Shown: one piece after another, positions 1 through 9,586 of the stretch
Layout of the letters: each line of letters begins with the position of its first letter
Numbering within the stretch: the first letter of the stretch is position 1
Origin: Lachnospiraceae bacterium
GTDB lineage: Bacteria; Bacillota; Clostridia; Lachnospirales; Lachnospiraceae
DNA: 64,000 bases
Reading direction: 5' to 3'
Assembly (NCBI GenBank): GCA_017619635.1
Contig: JAFZRZ010000040.1
Location: 1 to 64,000, forward strand
Notes under the pieces: generated by a model
The model's database searches: none
What the model was told of the DNA's origin: nothing
The model's input: only the letters and a program-made list of their open reading frames with translations
Translations under genes and position numbers: made by a program

Positions 1-2
1 AG

Positions 3-446
3 TATGTAAAGCCTACGGGTGATTTCAAGAAGATGATGAAAGAGACTACGACTCTGCCTGCAAACGTCCAGGTTGTCGAGCCTGAAGAGGTTAATCAGGA
101 AGTCAATGAAGAACTTCTTATAACTCCTTCACCAACAGTTGTCGCAGAACAGAGTAGTGAGAGTCAGAGCGCTAAACCGACATTATCTCCTTCACCGACT
201 ATCACACCCACTCCAATTCCGACTCAATCACAGCAGGAGAATAAGACAACACCGACTCCTGAACCAGAGATAAAACAAACGCCAACTCCTACACCAACAA
301 CTGAACCTGAGCCGGAAATAACAGAAACTCCTGAGCCGGGACCTACAGAAAAGACTGAGCCGGAAATTACAGAACCTGCTGGAGATACACCAACACCAGG
401 TCCGGAACAGCCAACACCTCCGGAAGATACCGATTCATCCACTTAG
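3..446 (+). CDS. C-terminal part of a surface or secreted protein with Pro/Thr/Glu-rich tail (5' truncated by window)
   Basis: The frame is open from the first full codon of the window, so the visible 147 residues are probably the C-terminus of a longer protein; an ATG at 33 exists but has no ribosome binding site. After about 45 ordinary residues the chain becomes a low-complexity tail of TPTP, PEP and TEPE units, typical of an extended, flexible extracellular linker or stalk. The next two genes encode an MBOAT acyltransferase and an SGNH-like protein, so the missing N-terminal part may be another SGNH/DHHW-type partner of the same O-acetylation locus. That assignment is inference from neighbours only; no catalytic domain is visible here. 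Confidence 0.6.
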   Translation, partial: YVKPTGDFKKMMKETTTLPANVQVVEPEEVNQEVNEELLITPSPTVVAEQSSESQSAKPTLSPSPTITPTPIPTQSQQENKTTPTPEPEIKQTPTPTPTTEPEPEITETPEPGPTEKTEPEITEPAGDTPTPGPEQPTPPEDTDSST

Positions 447-468
447 TGATCAAAGGATACAACGGGAC

Positions 469-1962
469 ATGCTTTTTAACTCATATTTATTCATATTTGT
501 ATTTCTGCCGATCGCTCTAATCGGGTGGTTCGGTCTAAACAGATTAAATCATCACAGGGCGGCACTCGCTTTCTTAGTCGGAATGTCGCTCTGGTTTTAT
601 GGTTATTTCAATCCATATTATCTGCTGATCATCATATCGAGTCTTGCAGTGAATTATCTTTTGAGTGCTGTTTATGACAAAATAAAGAATCGCTCATCAA
701 AGATAATCTGGCTGCTTATCGGGATATTCTTTAATCTGGGAATCCTTTTCTATTTCAAATACTATGATTTCTTTATTGAGAATGTGAATGCTGTATTCAA
801 TGCGGGATTTGGTCTTAAACATATCCTTTTACCTTTGGGTATAAGTTTTTTCACATTCCAGCAGTTATCATTCATAATAGACAGATATAAAGGAAGAGCA
901 CCGCATTATGATCTTCTCGATTATGCTGCCTTTGTGACATTCTTCCCGCAGCTTGTGGCAGGCCCCATCGTTCTTTATGATGAGGTGATGCCTCAGTTTG
1001 CCAATAAGGATAAAAGAAAGCCTGACATAACAAATATGTCAAACGGACTCTGGCTTTTTACGATAGGACTTGCAAAGAAAGTCCTTCTGGCTGATGTCCT
1101 TGCTCCGGTTGTCACATACGGGTTTGATAACTGTATCTTTCTTGATTCGATATCAACTTTCATAGTGGGACTTGTTTATGCTTTTCAGCTGTATTTTGAT
1201 TTTTCGGGATACAGTGATATGGCCATGGGACTCGGTCTCATGTTCAATATAAAACTTCCTCAGAATTTCAATTCGCCCTACAAGGCATGCAGCATGAAAC
1301 AATTGTGGCAGGGATGGCATATAACACTTTCGAGGTTCTTTGTAAGATATGTTTATATACCTATGGGAGGTAGCAGAAAAGGAAAGGCAAGAGCTCTTTT
1401 TAATGTGTTCTTTATCTTTATGCTCAGCGGTCTGTGGCATGGAGCCGCATGGACATTTGTTGTCTGGGGAATAATCCAGGGCCTTGCTCTTGTCTGGGAT
1501 AATCTTTATCTGATAGGCGTTAAAGGACAGGGTGACAAGAATGAGCCAAAGATCGGGATACCGAAACTTCTTGGACAGTTTATAACTTTCAATTTCTTTT
1601 TGGCAACATTGTTTGTTTTCAGAGCGAACAGCCTTGCTGATGCTGTCTTGATGTTTAAGAACATGTTCTCGTTTAAGATAACAGGAAGTATTTCGAGACT
1701 TCTTCCGTATATGGATGTGCCTGAGTTTTATCTTATAAAACAGGTTATAAATATGAAGGCACCTTCGATTTTAAACACGGCTTATCTTTTAATACTCATT
1801 CTTATGCTTGCTGTATCTATATTTATAATAAGCAGAAAAAACAGTGTTCAGATAATGCAGGAGAATAACGGTAAAGCTAAATGGTATCTGGCAGCGATCT
1901 TACTTGGATGGTCTGTTATATCATTCTCACAGGTAAGTACTTTTATATATTTCAATTTCTGA
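469..1962 (+). CDS. MBOAT family O-acyltransferase (AlgI/DltB-like)
   Basis: This 497-residue polytopic membrane protein matches the membrane-bound O-acyltransferase family, which moves acyl groups across the membrane for O-acetylation of exopolysaccharide or other envelope polymers. Visible family marks are the block around residues 275-305 with KQLWQGWHITLSRF, the YIPMGGSRKG motif after it, and the SGLWHGAAWTF motif whose His is the expected catalytic residue. About ten hydrophobic segments span the whole length, the usual size for AlgI. It starts 22 bases after the Pro-rich gene and is followed after 11 bases by an SGNH-like protein, the normal partner type that transfers the acetyl group outside the cell. 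The polymer that is modified cannot be told from the sequence. Confidence 0.93.
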   Translation: MLFNSYLFIFVFLPIALIGWFGLNRLNHHRAALAFLVGMSLWFYGYFNPYYLLIIISSLAVNYLLSAVYDKIKNRSSKIIWLLIGIFFNLGILFYFKYYDFFIENVNAVFNAGFGLKHILLPLGISFFTFQQLSFIIDRYKGRAPHYDLLDYAAFVTFFPQLVAGPIVLYDEVMPQFANKDKRKPDITNMSNGLWLFTIGLAKKVLLADVLAPVVTYGFDNCIFLDSISTFIVGLVYAFQLYFDFSGYSDMAMGLGLMFNIKLPQNFNSPYKACSMKQLWQGWHITLSRFFVRYVYIPMGGSRKGKARALFNVFFIFMLSGLWHGAAWTFVVWGIIQGLALVWDNLYLIGVKGQGDKNEPKIGIPKLLGQFITFNFFLATLFVFRANSLADAVLMFKNMFSFKITGSISRLLPYMDVPEFYLIKQVINMKAPSILNTAYLLILILMLAVSIFIISRKNSVQIMQENNGKAKWYLAAILLGWSVISFSQVSTFIYFNF

Positions 1963-1973
1963 TCGGATAAGAC

Positions 1974-3065
1974 ATGGAACAGAAGAAAAATCTAAAAAAC
2001 TTCATATTGACTGTGATCGTGTTCTTTGCCTTGTGTATCATGCTTGTTTTTGTGACAGATCCTTTTTTTCATTATCATAAGCCGTGGCTTAAACTGAAAG
2101 CTGTGCTCACAGATAAGGAATATCAGTGTATAGGAACTATCAGGAACTTTGATTATGATGCTCTGATCGTCGGTTCCTCTGTATGTGAGAACTACAACAA
2201 TACATGGTTTGATGACAGATTTGATGTTAAGGCGATAAAAGCAGTAAGGTCATACGGGGCAACGGCGGATCTGTGCTACTTTATAAAAGAGGCATATAAG
2301 GAGCATGATCTTAAGTATGTCTTCTATAACATAGATCCCGGATCTCTTGCAGCAACACCTCATCTGACATTTGAAGAGACGGGCTGTCCGATGTATCTGT
2401 ATGATAAGAATCCTTTCAATGATATAGAGTATCTTCTTAATAAAGATGTGCTCCTTGAAAAGGTTCCATATATGATAACAAAATCTTATATCGGAGAATA
2501 TGATGAGGGCAATTCGTTTAACTGGGGACAGTGGAAGGAATTCCATGCCGATATGGTTACTGGACTTTATATAAGATCTCCTCAGATAAAACAGATGAGA
2601 GCAGCTGACACATATAAAAACGAATGTGATGAGAATATAAAGCTTATAGAAGAGCAGGTTAAGAGTCATCCTGAGACACAGTTCTATTTCTTTATCCCTC
2701 CATATTCATTTGTATGGTGGGACAATATATACAGAGACGGTGATATGGAAGCCTATGTCTCAAATATGAAAAAATGTGCGGATACACTGCTTGCTTATGA
2801 CAATGTGAGATTTTATAATTTTCTTACAGACGAAGAGGTCGTGACTGATCTTGATAACTACATGGATGTTTTGCATTTCTCACCTCAGATAAATGAGAGG
2901 ATAACAGATATGCTCTTAAACGGTGATCATGAGGTCTTAAGTCAGGATACAGAAAAAATGGCTGATGAATGCCTTGACTTCGGATACAGGGCAGTCAATG
3001 AACTCATAGCACCTTACGAGGATGAGATAAAGGTTGATTATACAATGAGCAATCTTGACTATTGA
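1974..3065 (+). CDS. membrane-anchored SGNH-like protein, partner of MBOAT
   Basis: The protein of 363 residues has one N-terminal membrane segment (about residues 10-28), so the rest should lie outside the membrane. A GSSVCEN motif near residue 68 resembles the block I Ser motif of SGNH/GDSL esterases, and DVLHF near residue 300 fits the Asp-x-x-His block V. Homologues beside MBOAT proteins are common in Lachnospiraceae and are thought to complete O-acetyl transfer to a surface glycan. Gene order and the 11-base gap to the MBOAT gene support one operon. The overall similarity to well-studied AlgX/AlgJ proteins is low, so the catalytic role is a moderate-confidence inference. Confidence 0.65.
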   Translation: MEQKKNLKNFILTVIVFFALCIMLVFVTDPFFHYHKPWLKLKAVLTDKEYQCIGTIRNFDYDALIVGSSVCENYNNTWFDDRFDVKAIKAVRSYGATADLCYFIKEAYKEHDLKYVFYNIDPGSLAATPHLTFEETGCPMYLYDKNPFNDIEYLLNKDVLLEKVPYMITKSYIGEYDEGNSFNWGQWKEFHADMVTGLYIRSPQIKQMRAADTYKNECDENIKLIEEQVKSHPETQFYFFIPPYSFVWWDNIYRDGDMEAYVSNMKKCADTLLAYDNVRFYNFLTDEEVVTDLDNYMDVLHFSPQINERITDMLLNGDHEVLSQDTEKMADECLDFGYRAVNELIAPYEDEIKVDYTMSNLDY

Positions 3066-3124
3066 TGTTTAAATGGTTAAAATTCCATAGGTGATAAAGA
3101 TACATATTTATAAGGAGAACAAAT

Positions 3125-4339
3125 TTGAGCAGCACTACCGATTTTAGAAAGATAGAGAATTCAATACCTGTTGCACCGCTCGCGATCGCGGTACATGAAT
3201 CAGCAGCTTCCCTTGGAAGAGATGTCGACAGGATAATTTCCTCAAAAAGGAAGAAAGACCGTACACAGTATGAGGGCAGTCCTGTAATAGAAGGATACTG
3301 TCGTAAGTCTTATATCGTTGATATGGAGTGTACGAGATTTGGTACCGGTGAGGGCAAAGCTGTATTTGAGGAATCGATAAGAGGAAAAGATGTCTTCATG
3401 CTTATCGATATATGTAACAACAGCTTAACTTACAGGATGAACGGCTTCATAAATCATATGTCTCCTGATGATCTTTATCAGGATCTTAAGCGTATGATAG
3501 CTGCAGCTGCAGGTAAGGCAAAGAGGATAAATGTTATAATGCCTTTCCTTTACGAAGGAAGACAGCATAAGAGAAACAGCAGGGAATCACTTGACTGTGC
3601 ATTCATGCTTGATGAACTCTATCACATGGGTATCGATAACTTCATCACTTTCGATGCTCATGATCCGAGAGTTGCAAATGCGATCCCGTTAAGCGGTTTT
3701 GACAATTACACGCCTCCTTATCAGTTCATAAAGGCGCTTCTTGGTTCGGAAGATGATCTGATCATAGATAAGGATCACCTTGTTGTTATAAGCCCTGATG
3801 AGGGTGCTCTTGACAGAAGCGTGTATTTTGCGAACGTGCTCTGTGTTAACACTGGTATGTTCTATAAGAGAAGGGATTACAGCAAGATCGTAAACGGAAA
3901 GAATCCTATTGTTGCACATGAATTTTTAGGTGATGATATAGACGGCAAGGATGTCATCGTAATGGATGACATGATCAGTTCCGGCGAGAGCATGCTCGAT
4001 ACAGCCAGACAGCTTAAGGAGATGAATGCGAAGAGAGTTTATATCTGCTGCACATTCGGCCTTTTCACAAACGGTTTAAAGGCTTTTGATGAAGCATACG
4101 AGAAATGCTATTTTGATAAGGTGGTTACTACAAACCTTAACTATTTCCCTCCGGAATTAAAGACCAAGCCCTATTATATAGAAGCGGATATGAGTGGATT
4201 TTTGGCAGATATCATTGATTTCATGAATCATGATGTGAGCATGAGTAACGTTCACACACCTGCCGAGAAGATACGTGATGTGATAAACAAATACAACAAG
4301 CGTCAGAATTTTGATTTTGACGAGGTTAAAAAGAAATAA
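3125..4339 (+). CDS. prs: ribose-phosphate pyrophosphokinase, long variant
   Basis: This protein should make PRPP from ribose 5-phosphate and ATP for nucleotide, His and Trp synthesis. The PRPP-binding loop VIVMDDMISSGES lies near residues 278-290 and a Prs-like block with INVIMPFLYEGRQHKR near 138-153 corresponds to the flexible catalytic loop. At 404 residues it is clearly longer than the usual ~315, with extra N-terminal sequence and altered spacing, and the classical YARQDRK loop is replaced. The start is TTG at 3125, chosen because AAGGAG sits just upstream and no ATG is near. It is most likely a lineage-specific Prs branch; a regulatory Prs-associated-protein role is possible if the loop change removes activity. 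Confidence 0.8.
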   Translation: MSSTTDFRKIENSIPVAPLAIAVHESAASLGRDVDRIISSKRKKDRTQYEGSPVIEGYCRKSYIVDMECTRFGTGEGKAVFEESIRGKDVFMLIDICNNSLTYRMNGFINHMSPDDLYQDLKRMIAAAAGKAKRINVIMPFLYEGRQHKRNSRESLDCAFMLDELYHMGIDNFITFDAHDPRVANAIPLSGFDNYTPPYQFIKALLGSEDDLIIDKDHLVVISPDEGALDRSVYFANVLCVNTGMFYKRRDYSKIVNGKNPIVAHEFLGDDIDGKDVIVMDDMISSGESMLDTARQLKEMNAKRVYICCTFGLFTNGLKAFDEAYEKCYFDKVVTTNLNYFPPELKTKPYYIEADMSGFLADIIDFMNHDVSMSNVHTPAEKIRDVINKYNKRQNFDFDEVKKK

Positions 4340-4345
4340 AGTTTA

Positions 4346-5665
4346 ATGAAGAAAAACAGGCATATAGTTGAACAGATCATGCCAGACAGTATCGCTGAGG
4401 AGATGGAGATAGAACCCGGTGACGAGATCGTATCCATAAACGGCGAGGAGATCGAAGACATCTTTGATTACCAGTTTCTGTGTGAGAGTGATTATATAGA
4501 AGTGGGCGTTTTAAAACAAAACGGCGAGGAATGGCTCCTTGAGATAGACAAGGATGAAGATGAGGATTTGGGCATTAAATTTGAGAACGGTCTGATGGAT
4601 GAGTACCACAGCTGTTCAAACAAATGTATCTTCTGCTTCATAGACCAGATGCCTCCGGGTATGCGTCCTACACTTTATTTTAAGGATGACGATGCTAGAT
4701 TATCGTTTTTGCAGGGAAACTATGTCACTCTGACAAACATGAGTGAGAAGGATGTAGAGCGTATCATAAGGTATAATCTGTCACCGATCAATATATCATT
4801 TCATACGACAAATCCTGAGCTCAGATGTATGATGCTTAACAACAGATTCGCCGGAGCAGCTCTGGAAAAACCTAAAAGATTCTATGAGGCAGGTCTTACC
4901 ATGAACGGCCAGATAGTTCTCTGTAAAGGCATCAATGATCATGATGAACTGGAAAGAACTCTGTCTGATCTGTATGAACTTCTTCCGCATCTTCAAAGTG
5001 TTTCAGTTGTACCTGTAGGCGTTACAAAATACAGGGAAGGACTCTTTCCCATGAAAGCATGGGATAAGGAAGATGCTGAATATCTTATAGACCAGGTTGA
5101 GAGATGGCAGAAGAAAGCATATGAGGAATACGGCATACATTTTGTTCATGCCTCTGATGAATGGTATATAAATGCTGAACGTGAGTTGCCGGAAGCTGAA
5201 AGATATGACGGTTATCTTCAGATAGCAAACGGCGTCGGTATGATAAGATCGATGCTCGATGAATTTGAGGAAGAACTAAAGCATAACAGGGATGCAAAAG
5301 TCACACCTGAAAAGATAACTATAGTAAGCGGCGTTTTGATGCATCCGTATATAAAACTGATGGCTGACAGGGTCATGAAAGAACATCCTGAAAAGAATGT
5401 TCAGGTTGTGCCTGTAGTCAATAAGTTTTTCGGAGAGAGCATAACCGTTACGGGACTTTTAACAGGACAGGATATCGCAGAAACTTTAAAGTCGCTGGAT
5501 ATAGGTGACAGAGTCCTTATATCGGAAAATATACTTAAAGCAGATGAGGAGATCTTTCTTGATGATATGACCCTGTCTGAGTTTAGGGATATTTTACAAG
5601 TTAAGATTAGTATTGTACAATCAAATGGATACGATTTTGTTGATTGTATATTGTATGAAAGTTAG
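4346..5665 (+). CDS. DUF512 family protein with PDZ domain and radical-SAM-like Cys motif
   Basis: The 439-residue protein starts with a PDZ-like domain (about residues 5-60, with SIAEEMEIEPGDEIVSING) followed by a CSNKCIFCF motif near residue 90, which has the CxxxCxxC spacing that binds a 4Fe-4S cluster in radical SAM enzymes. The region HTTNPELR and the following TIM-barrel-like part agree with that fold, and the C-terminal third is the DUF512 domain. The family is widespread in Clostridia and cyanobacteria, but no reaction is firmly established. It begins 6 bases after the prs stop and ends 6 bases before der, an arrangement seen widely in Clostridia, so a link to ribosome or GTPase function is possible but unproven. 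Confidence 0.88.
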   Translation: MKKNRHIVEQIMPDSIAEEMEIEPGDEIVSINGEEIEDIFDYQFLCESDYIEVGVLKQNGEEWLLEIDKDEDEDLGIKFENGLMDEYHSCSNKCIFCFIDQMPPGMRPTLYFKDDDARLSFLQGNYVTLTNMSEKDVERIIRYNLSPINISFHTTNPELRCMMLNNRFAGAALEKPKRFYEAGLTMNGQIVLCKGINDHDELERTLSDLYELLPHLQSVSVVPVGVTKYREGLFPMKAWDKEDAEYLIDQVERWQKKAYEEYGIHFVHASDEWYINAERELPEAERYDGYLQIANGVGMIRSMLDEFEEELKHNRDAKVTPEKITIVSGVLMHPYIKLMADRVMKEHPEKNVQVVPVVNKFFGESITVTGLLTGQDIAETLKSLDIGDRVLISENILKADEEIFLDDMTLSEFRDILQVKISIVQSNGYDFVDCILYES

Positions 5666-5671
5666 GTTTTT

Positions 5672-7006
5672 ATGAGCACCAGAAAAAGAAAGCCCATAGT
5701 TGCCGTGGTAGGCAGACCGAATGTGGGTAAATCAACTCTCTTTAATGCTCTTGCAGGAGAGAGGATAGCAATTGTACAGGATACACCGGGCATAACAAGA
5801 GACAGGATATATGCTGATATATCATGGCTTGATATGTCATTTACCTTGATAGATACAGGCGGTATAGAGCCTGACAGCGATGATGTCATCTTAAGTCAGA
5901 TGAGAGAACAGGCTCAGATAGCGATGGATACCGCTGATATCATCATATTTATCGTTGATGTAAGACAGGGACTTGTTGATGATGACATGAAAGTTGCGGA
6001 TATGTTAAGAAGATCTGCAAAACCCGTTGTGCTTGTCGTTAATAAAGTGGATAGCTTTGAGAAATTCATGAACGATACTTATGAGTTTTATAACCTTGGT
6101 ATCGGGGATCCGATCCCGATCTCGGCTGCAAACCGACTTGGACTGGGTGACATGCTCGATGAAGTCGCAAAACACTTTGACAAGTCAATGAGTGAGGAAG
6201 AGGACGATGACAGACCGCGTGTTGCAATCATAGGAAAACCCAATGTCGGCAAATCTTCACTTATAAATAAGATTATAGGCGAGCAGAGACTCATAGTTTC
6301 CGATATAGCGGGTACCACGAGAGATGCGATAGATACTCCCGTAAAAGCAAACGGTAAAGAATATGTCTTCATAGATACCGCGGGCTTAAGAAGAAAGAAG
6401 AGCATCAAGGAAGATCTCGAAAAATACATGATAGTAAGAACCGTATCTGCCGTTGAAAGAGCTGATGTTGTTGTTCTTCTTATAGATGCCAACGAGGGTG
6501 TTACAGAGCAGGATGCAAAGATAGCAGGTATCGCACATGAGAGAGGCAAGGGCTTTATTATCGCAGTCAACAAATGGGATCTTATTGAGAAGAATAATTC
6601 GACTGTAAATGAATTTACAAAAAAGGTTCGTTCAACATTAAGCTTCATGCCCTATGCGCAGATAATGTTCATATCCGCTCTGACAGGACAGAGAGTCGTT
6701 AAACTGTTTGAGACGATCGATGCAGTTATAGAGAACTGTTCACTCAGGGTACAGACCGGTGTTCTTAATGAGATAGTCGCGGAAGCTACTGCAATGCAGC
6801 AGCCGCCCACTGACAAGGGTAAGAGACTTAAGATCTTCTATGTTACTCAGGCAAGTGTTAAGCCGCCGACTTTTGTTGTCTTTGTAAATGATAAGCAGCT
6901 GATGCATTTTTCGTATACGAGATATATAGAAAATCAGATCAGAGAAGCATTCGGATTTGCCGGAACTCCGTTAAAGTTTATTATACGTGAGAGAAAAGAG
7001 GACTGA
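5672..7006 (+). CDS. der: ribosome assembly GTPase Der (EngA)
   Basis: Der is the tandem-GTPase factor needed for maturation of the 50S ribosomal subunit. Two complete G domains are visible: G1 loops GRPNVGKS (about residues 14-21) and GKPNVGKS (about 187-194), G3 motifs DTGG and DTAG, and G4 motifs NKVD and NKWD. The C-terminal ~90 residues form the KH-like RNA-binding domain, ending in a basic RERKED tail. The length of 444 residues is normal for the family. It lies 6 bases downstream of the DUF512 gene and 6 bases upstream of plsY, which matches the conserved clostridial order DUF512-der-plsY-gpsA. Confidence 0.98.
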   Translation: MSTRKRKPIVAVVGRPNVGKSTLFNALAGERIAIVQDTPGITRDRIYADISWLDMSFTLIDTGGIEPDSDDVILSQMREQAQIAMDTADIIIFIVDVRQGLVDDDMKVADMLRRSAKPVVLVVNKVDSFEKFMNDTYEFYNLGIGDPIPISAANRLGLGDMLDEVAKHFDKSMSEEEDDDRPRVAIIGKPNVGKSSLINKIIGEQRLIVSDIAGTTRDAIDTPVKANGKEYVFIDTAGLRRKKSIKEDLEKYMIVRTVSAVERADVVVLLIDANEGVTEQDAKIAGIAHERGKGFIIAVNKWDLIEKNNSTVNEFTKKVRSTLSFMPYAQIMFISALTGQRVVKLFETIDAVIENCSLRVQTGVLNEIVAEATAMQQPPTDKGKRLKIFYVTQASVKPPTFVVFVNDKQLMHFSYTRYIENQIREAFGFAGTPLKFIIRERKED

Positions 7007-7012
7007 TACGAT

Positions 7013-7705
7013 ATGTACAGAATTATATGTTTGGTCGTAGGTTATGCGTTTGGGCTCATCCAAAGTGCATATATATATGGTAGACTTCACGGAGTTGATA
7101 TAAGAACAGTCGGAAGCGGAAATGCAGGAAGCACGAATACATTAAGAGCGTTCGGAACAAAAGCGGGATTGACGGTACTGTTTTTTGACGCATTAAAAAC
7201 AGTGGCTGCCATATGGGTCATAAGACTTACTCTTGGAGTGAAATATCCGGAGCTGGTTTCAGTGTTCATGTTCTATACGGCACTGGGTGTCATACTCGGA
7301 CATAACTTTCCTTTTTATCTTGGATTCAAAGGCGGAAAAGGAATGGCTGCAACACTGGGGCTTTTGATAGCACTGTCTCCCTGGTATTATCTGGTGTTCA
7401 CGTTTTCACTCTTTGTGATACTGTTTCTAACACTGCACTATGTATCACTGGGATGCATGGTGGCTTATATATTCTTTGTTATAGAGACATTCATATACGG
7501 TAACTTGGGCTTACTTGGAAAGACTCTGAGTAAAGGTCAGCTTGCCGAAATATATATACTGGCTGTACTTATGTGTCTTCTTGCCATTTTCCAGCACAGA
7601 AAAAATGTCGTAAGACTTTTAAAGGGTGAGGAGAGCAAGACTTTCTTAAGTAAAAAGGGTAAAGAGAAATACAAGGCTCAAAAAGAGGCACTACAGGCAG
7701 AATAA
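7013..7705 (+). CDS. plsY: glycerol-3-phosphate acyltransferase PlsY
   Basis: PlsY transfers the acyl group from acyl phosphate to glycerol 3-phosphate, the first step of phospholipid synthesis, in the membrane. The three family motifs are present: SGNAGSTN near residue 40, HNFPFYLGFKGGKG near residues 98-111 and a later conserved cytoplasmic loop. Five to six hydrophobic segments are visible. The protein is 230 residues, slightly longer than usual because of a basic C-terminal tail with LSKKGKEKYKAQK. It is followed after 20 bases by gpsA, which makes its glycerol 3-phosphate substrate, so the pair forms one pathway unit. Confidence 0.97.
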   Translation: MYRIICLVVGYAFGLIQSAYIYGRLHGVDIRTVGSGNAGSTNTLRAFGTKAGLTVLFFDALKTVAAIWVIRLTLGVKYPELVSVFMFYTALGVILGHNFPFYLGFKGGKGMAATLGLLIALSPWYYLVFTFSLFVILFLTLHYVSLGCMVAYIFFVIETFIYGNLGLLGKTLSKGQLAEIYILAVLMCLLAIFQHRKNVVRLLKGEESKTFLSKKGKEKYKAQKEALQAE

Positions 7706-7725
7706 TCTTATGAGAAGGTGAAGAT

Positions 7726-8733
7726 ATGGAAAAGATAGCAGTTATCGGAGCAGGCAGCTGGGGTATCGCGCTTGCACAGTTACTTGCAGGAAACGGACAT
7801 CAGGTCACAGTATGGTCAATAATCGAAGATGAGATAAACATGCTTAAAGAAAAGCATGAGCATGTTGATAAGTTACCGGGCGTAAAACTTGATGAATCTA
7901 TAGAATATACGACAGATCTTAAAGAGGCTGTTACAGGTAAGAAGCTTATAGTTCTTGCTGTACCAAGTCCATTTACAAGAAGCACTTCCGCTTCAATGAA
8001 AGAATATATATCCGATGATCAGATCATCGTGAATGTAGCAAAAGGAATAGAGGAATCAACTCTGATGACACTTTCGCAGGTCATCGAGGATGAGATAAAA
8101 AATGTTCCTGTCTGCGTTTTGTCTGGACCATCTCATGCAGAAGAGGTAGGAAGAGGTCTTCCGACTACTGTAGTTGTGGGTGCAAAGAAAAAAGAGGATG
8201 CACAATTCATACAGAATCTTTTCATGAACGAGGTCTTCAGAGTCTATATAAGCCCGGATATACTCGGTATCGAACTTGGAGCAGCGCTTAAAAACGTTGT
8301 AGCACTAGCGGCAGGTATAGCTGACGGTCTTGGATTTGGTGATAACACAAAAGCAGCTCTTATCACAAGAGGTATCACAGAGATAGCAAGACTCGGAATG
8401 GCCATGGGCGGTAAGTTTGAGACATTCTGCGGACTTACAGGTATAGGTGATCTGATAGTCACATGTGCCAGCATGCATTCGAGAAACAGAAGAGCCGGAA
8501 TTCTTATCGGACAGGGCAAGACATATGAGGAAGCAATGGCTGAAGTAAAGATGGTGGTCGAGGGAGTTTATTCCGCAAAAGCTGCCATAAAGCTTGCTGA
8601 GAAATATAATGTTAAACTTCCTATAATTGAGGAAGTGAATCACATACTCTTTGAAGGACAGCCTGCTAAAGAAGCACTCGTTAATCTGATGCTCAGAGAC
8701 AAGAAAGTCGAACATCCCGATCTCGAGTGGTAA
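7726..8733 (+). CDS. gpsA: NAD(P)-dependent glycerol-3-phosphate dehydrogenase
   Basis: GpsA reduces dihydroxyacetone phosphate to sn-glycerol 3-phosphate for lipid synthesis. The Rossmann motif GAGSWGIALA begins at residue 8, SGPSHAEEV lies near residue 130, the catalytic Lys region ALKNVVALAAGIADGLGFG near 190, and GLTGIGDLIVTC near 235. The length of 335 residues is typical. An AGAAGGTGA-type ribosome binding site precedes the ATG. Its position right after plsY supplies that enzyme with substrate. Confidence 0.98.
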   Translation: MEKIAVIGAGSWGIALAQLLAGNGHQVTVWSIIEDEINMLKEKHEHVDKLPGVKLDESIEYTTDLKEAVTGKKLIVLAVPSPFTRSTSASMKEYISDDQIIVNVAKGIEESTLMTLSQVIEDEIKNVPVCVLSGPSHAEEVGRGLPTTVVVGAKKKEDAQFIQNLFMNEVFRVYISPDILGIELGAALKNVVALAAGIADGLGFGDNTKAALITRGITEIARLGMAMGGKFETFCGLTGIGDLIVTCASMHSRNRRAGILIGQGKTYEEAMAEVKMVVEGVYSAKAAIKLAEKYNVKLPIIEEVNHILFEGQPAKEALVNLMLRDKKVEHPDLEW

Positions 8734-8761
8734 TCGTAAACAAGTTTAATAGGTGATAAAA

Positions 8762-9583
8762 ATGGATAATATCAGTACACAGTTTCAGGGAACAGGTGAA
8801 TATGTTGCAAGTGAACAGCTTCTTGCAGCGGTAAATGTGGCCATCACTCTTCAAAAGCCTCTTTTGATAAAAGGTGAGCCGGGTACAGGAAAAACAATGC
8901 TCGCCGAGGCGGTTGCAAAATCACTTGGAAAGAAACTCATAATATGGAACATCAAATCAACATCAAAGGCTCAGGAAGGTCTGTATATGTATGACACCAT
9001 CCAGAGACTCTATGACGGTCAGTTCGGTGAAGAGGGAGTTGACGATATCGCAAGATATATAAAGCTCGGTAAGCTCGGTGAGGCATTCGAGAGTGATGAG
9101 CAGGTTATCCTTCTTATAGATGAGATAGATAAAGCTGATCTTGAATTCCCCAACGATCTTTTGTGGGAGCTTGATCAGATGGAATTCTATATACACGAGA
9201 CAAAGCGTACGGTCAAAGCAAAACAGAGACCTATCGTTATAATAACAAGTAATGCTGAGAAAGAGCTTCCTGATGCATTCCTTAGAAGATGTATCTTCCA
9301 TTACATAGACTTCCCGGATGCTGATCTGATGGAAGAGATAGTAAGGGTTCATCTTCCCAATGTTGAAGATAATCTTTTAAAGCAGGCGTTTGAAGTATTT
9401 TATGATATCAGGGCGATGAAGGATGTGAGAAAGAAACCTTCAACCTCTGAGCTTATTGATTGGATAAATGTCTTGCAGTTGGGCGGCATACCTGCTGATG
9501 AGATAAGAAAGAAGCTTCCTTTTATAGGAGTTATAGTTAAAAAGGATGAGGACCTTTCAACGGTAAGACAAAAACTGGTTTGA
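8762..9583 (+). CDS. MoxR-type AAA+ ATPase
   Basis: This 273-residue AAA+ ATPase has a Walker A motif GEPGTGKTM near residue 38, a Walker B motif LLIDEID near 118, sensor 1 ITSNAEKELP and an arginine-finger-like FLRRC. MoxR ATPases act as chaperones that insert metal or remodel partners carrying a VWA domain; the gene 3 bases downstream encodes such a VWA protein. I chose ATG 8762 rather than GTG 8753 because the AGGTG ribosome binding site overlaps the GTG and has normal spacing to the ATG. The target of the pair is unknown. Confidence 0.9.
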   Translation: MDNISTQFQGTGEYVASEQLLAAVNVAITLQKPLLIKGEPGTGKTMLAEAVAKSLGKKLIIWNIKSTSKAQEGLYMYDTIQRLYDGQFGEEGVDDIARYIKLGKLGEAFESDEQVILLIDEIDKADLEFPNDLLWELDQMEFYIHETKRTVKAKQRPIVIITSNAEKELPDAFLRRCIFHYIDFPDADLMEEIVRVHLPNVEDNLLKQAFEVFYDIRAMKDVRKKPSTSELIDWINVLQLGGIPADEIRKKLPFIGVIVKKDEDLSTVRQKLV

Positions 9584-9586
9584 TAT

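Noticed and set aside
190..440. Tandem short repeats that could suggest a CRISPR or minisatellite
   Set aside because: The units are irregular TPTP/PEP-type codons in one open frame without constant repeat and spacer lengths.
224..442. Gly/Ser/Val-repeat frame on the minus strand at the window start
   Set aside because: It is the antisense of the Pro/Thr/Glu-rich tail; the repeats arise from the plus-strand codons.
2250..2669. 139-codon minus-strand frame inside the SGNH-like gene
   Set aside because: It has no ribosome binding site and no family features; the plus-strand gene explains the sequence.
6088..6648. 186-codon frame on the minus strand inside der
   Set aside because: It lies fully within a highly conserved GTPase gene, and its sequence is the Ser/Leu/Pro-rich pattern expected from the antisense of a real coding frame.
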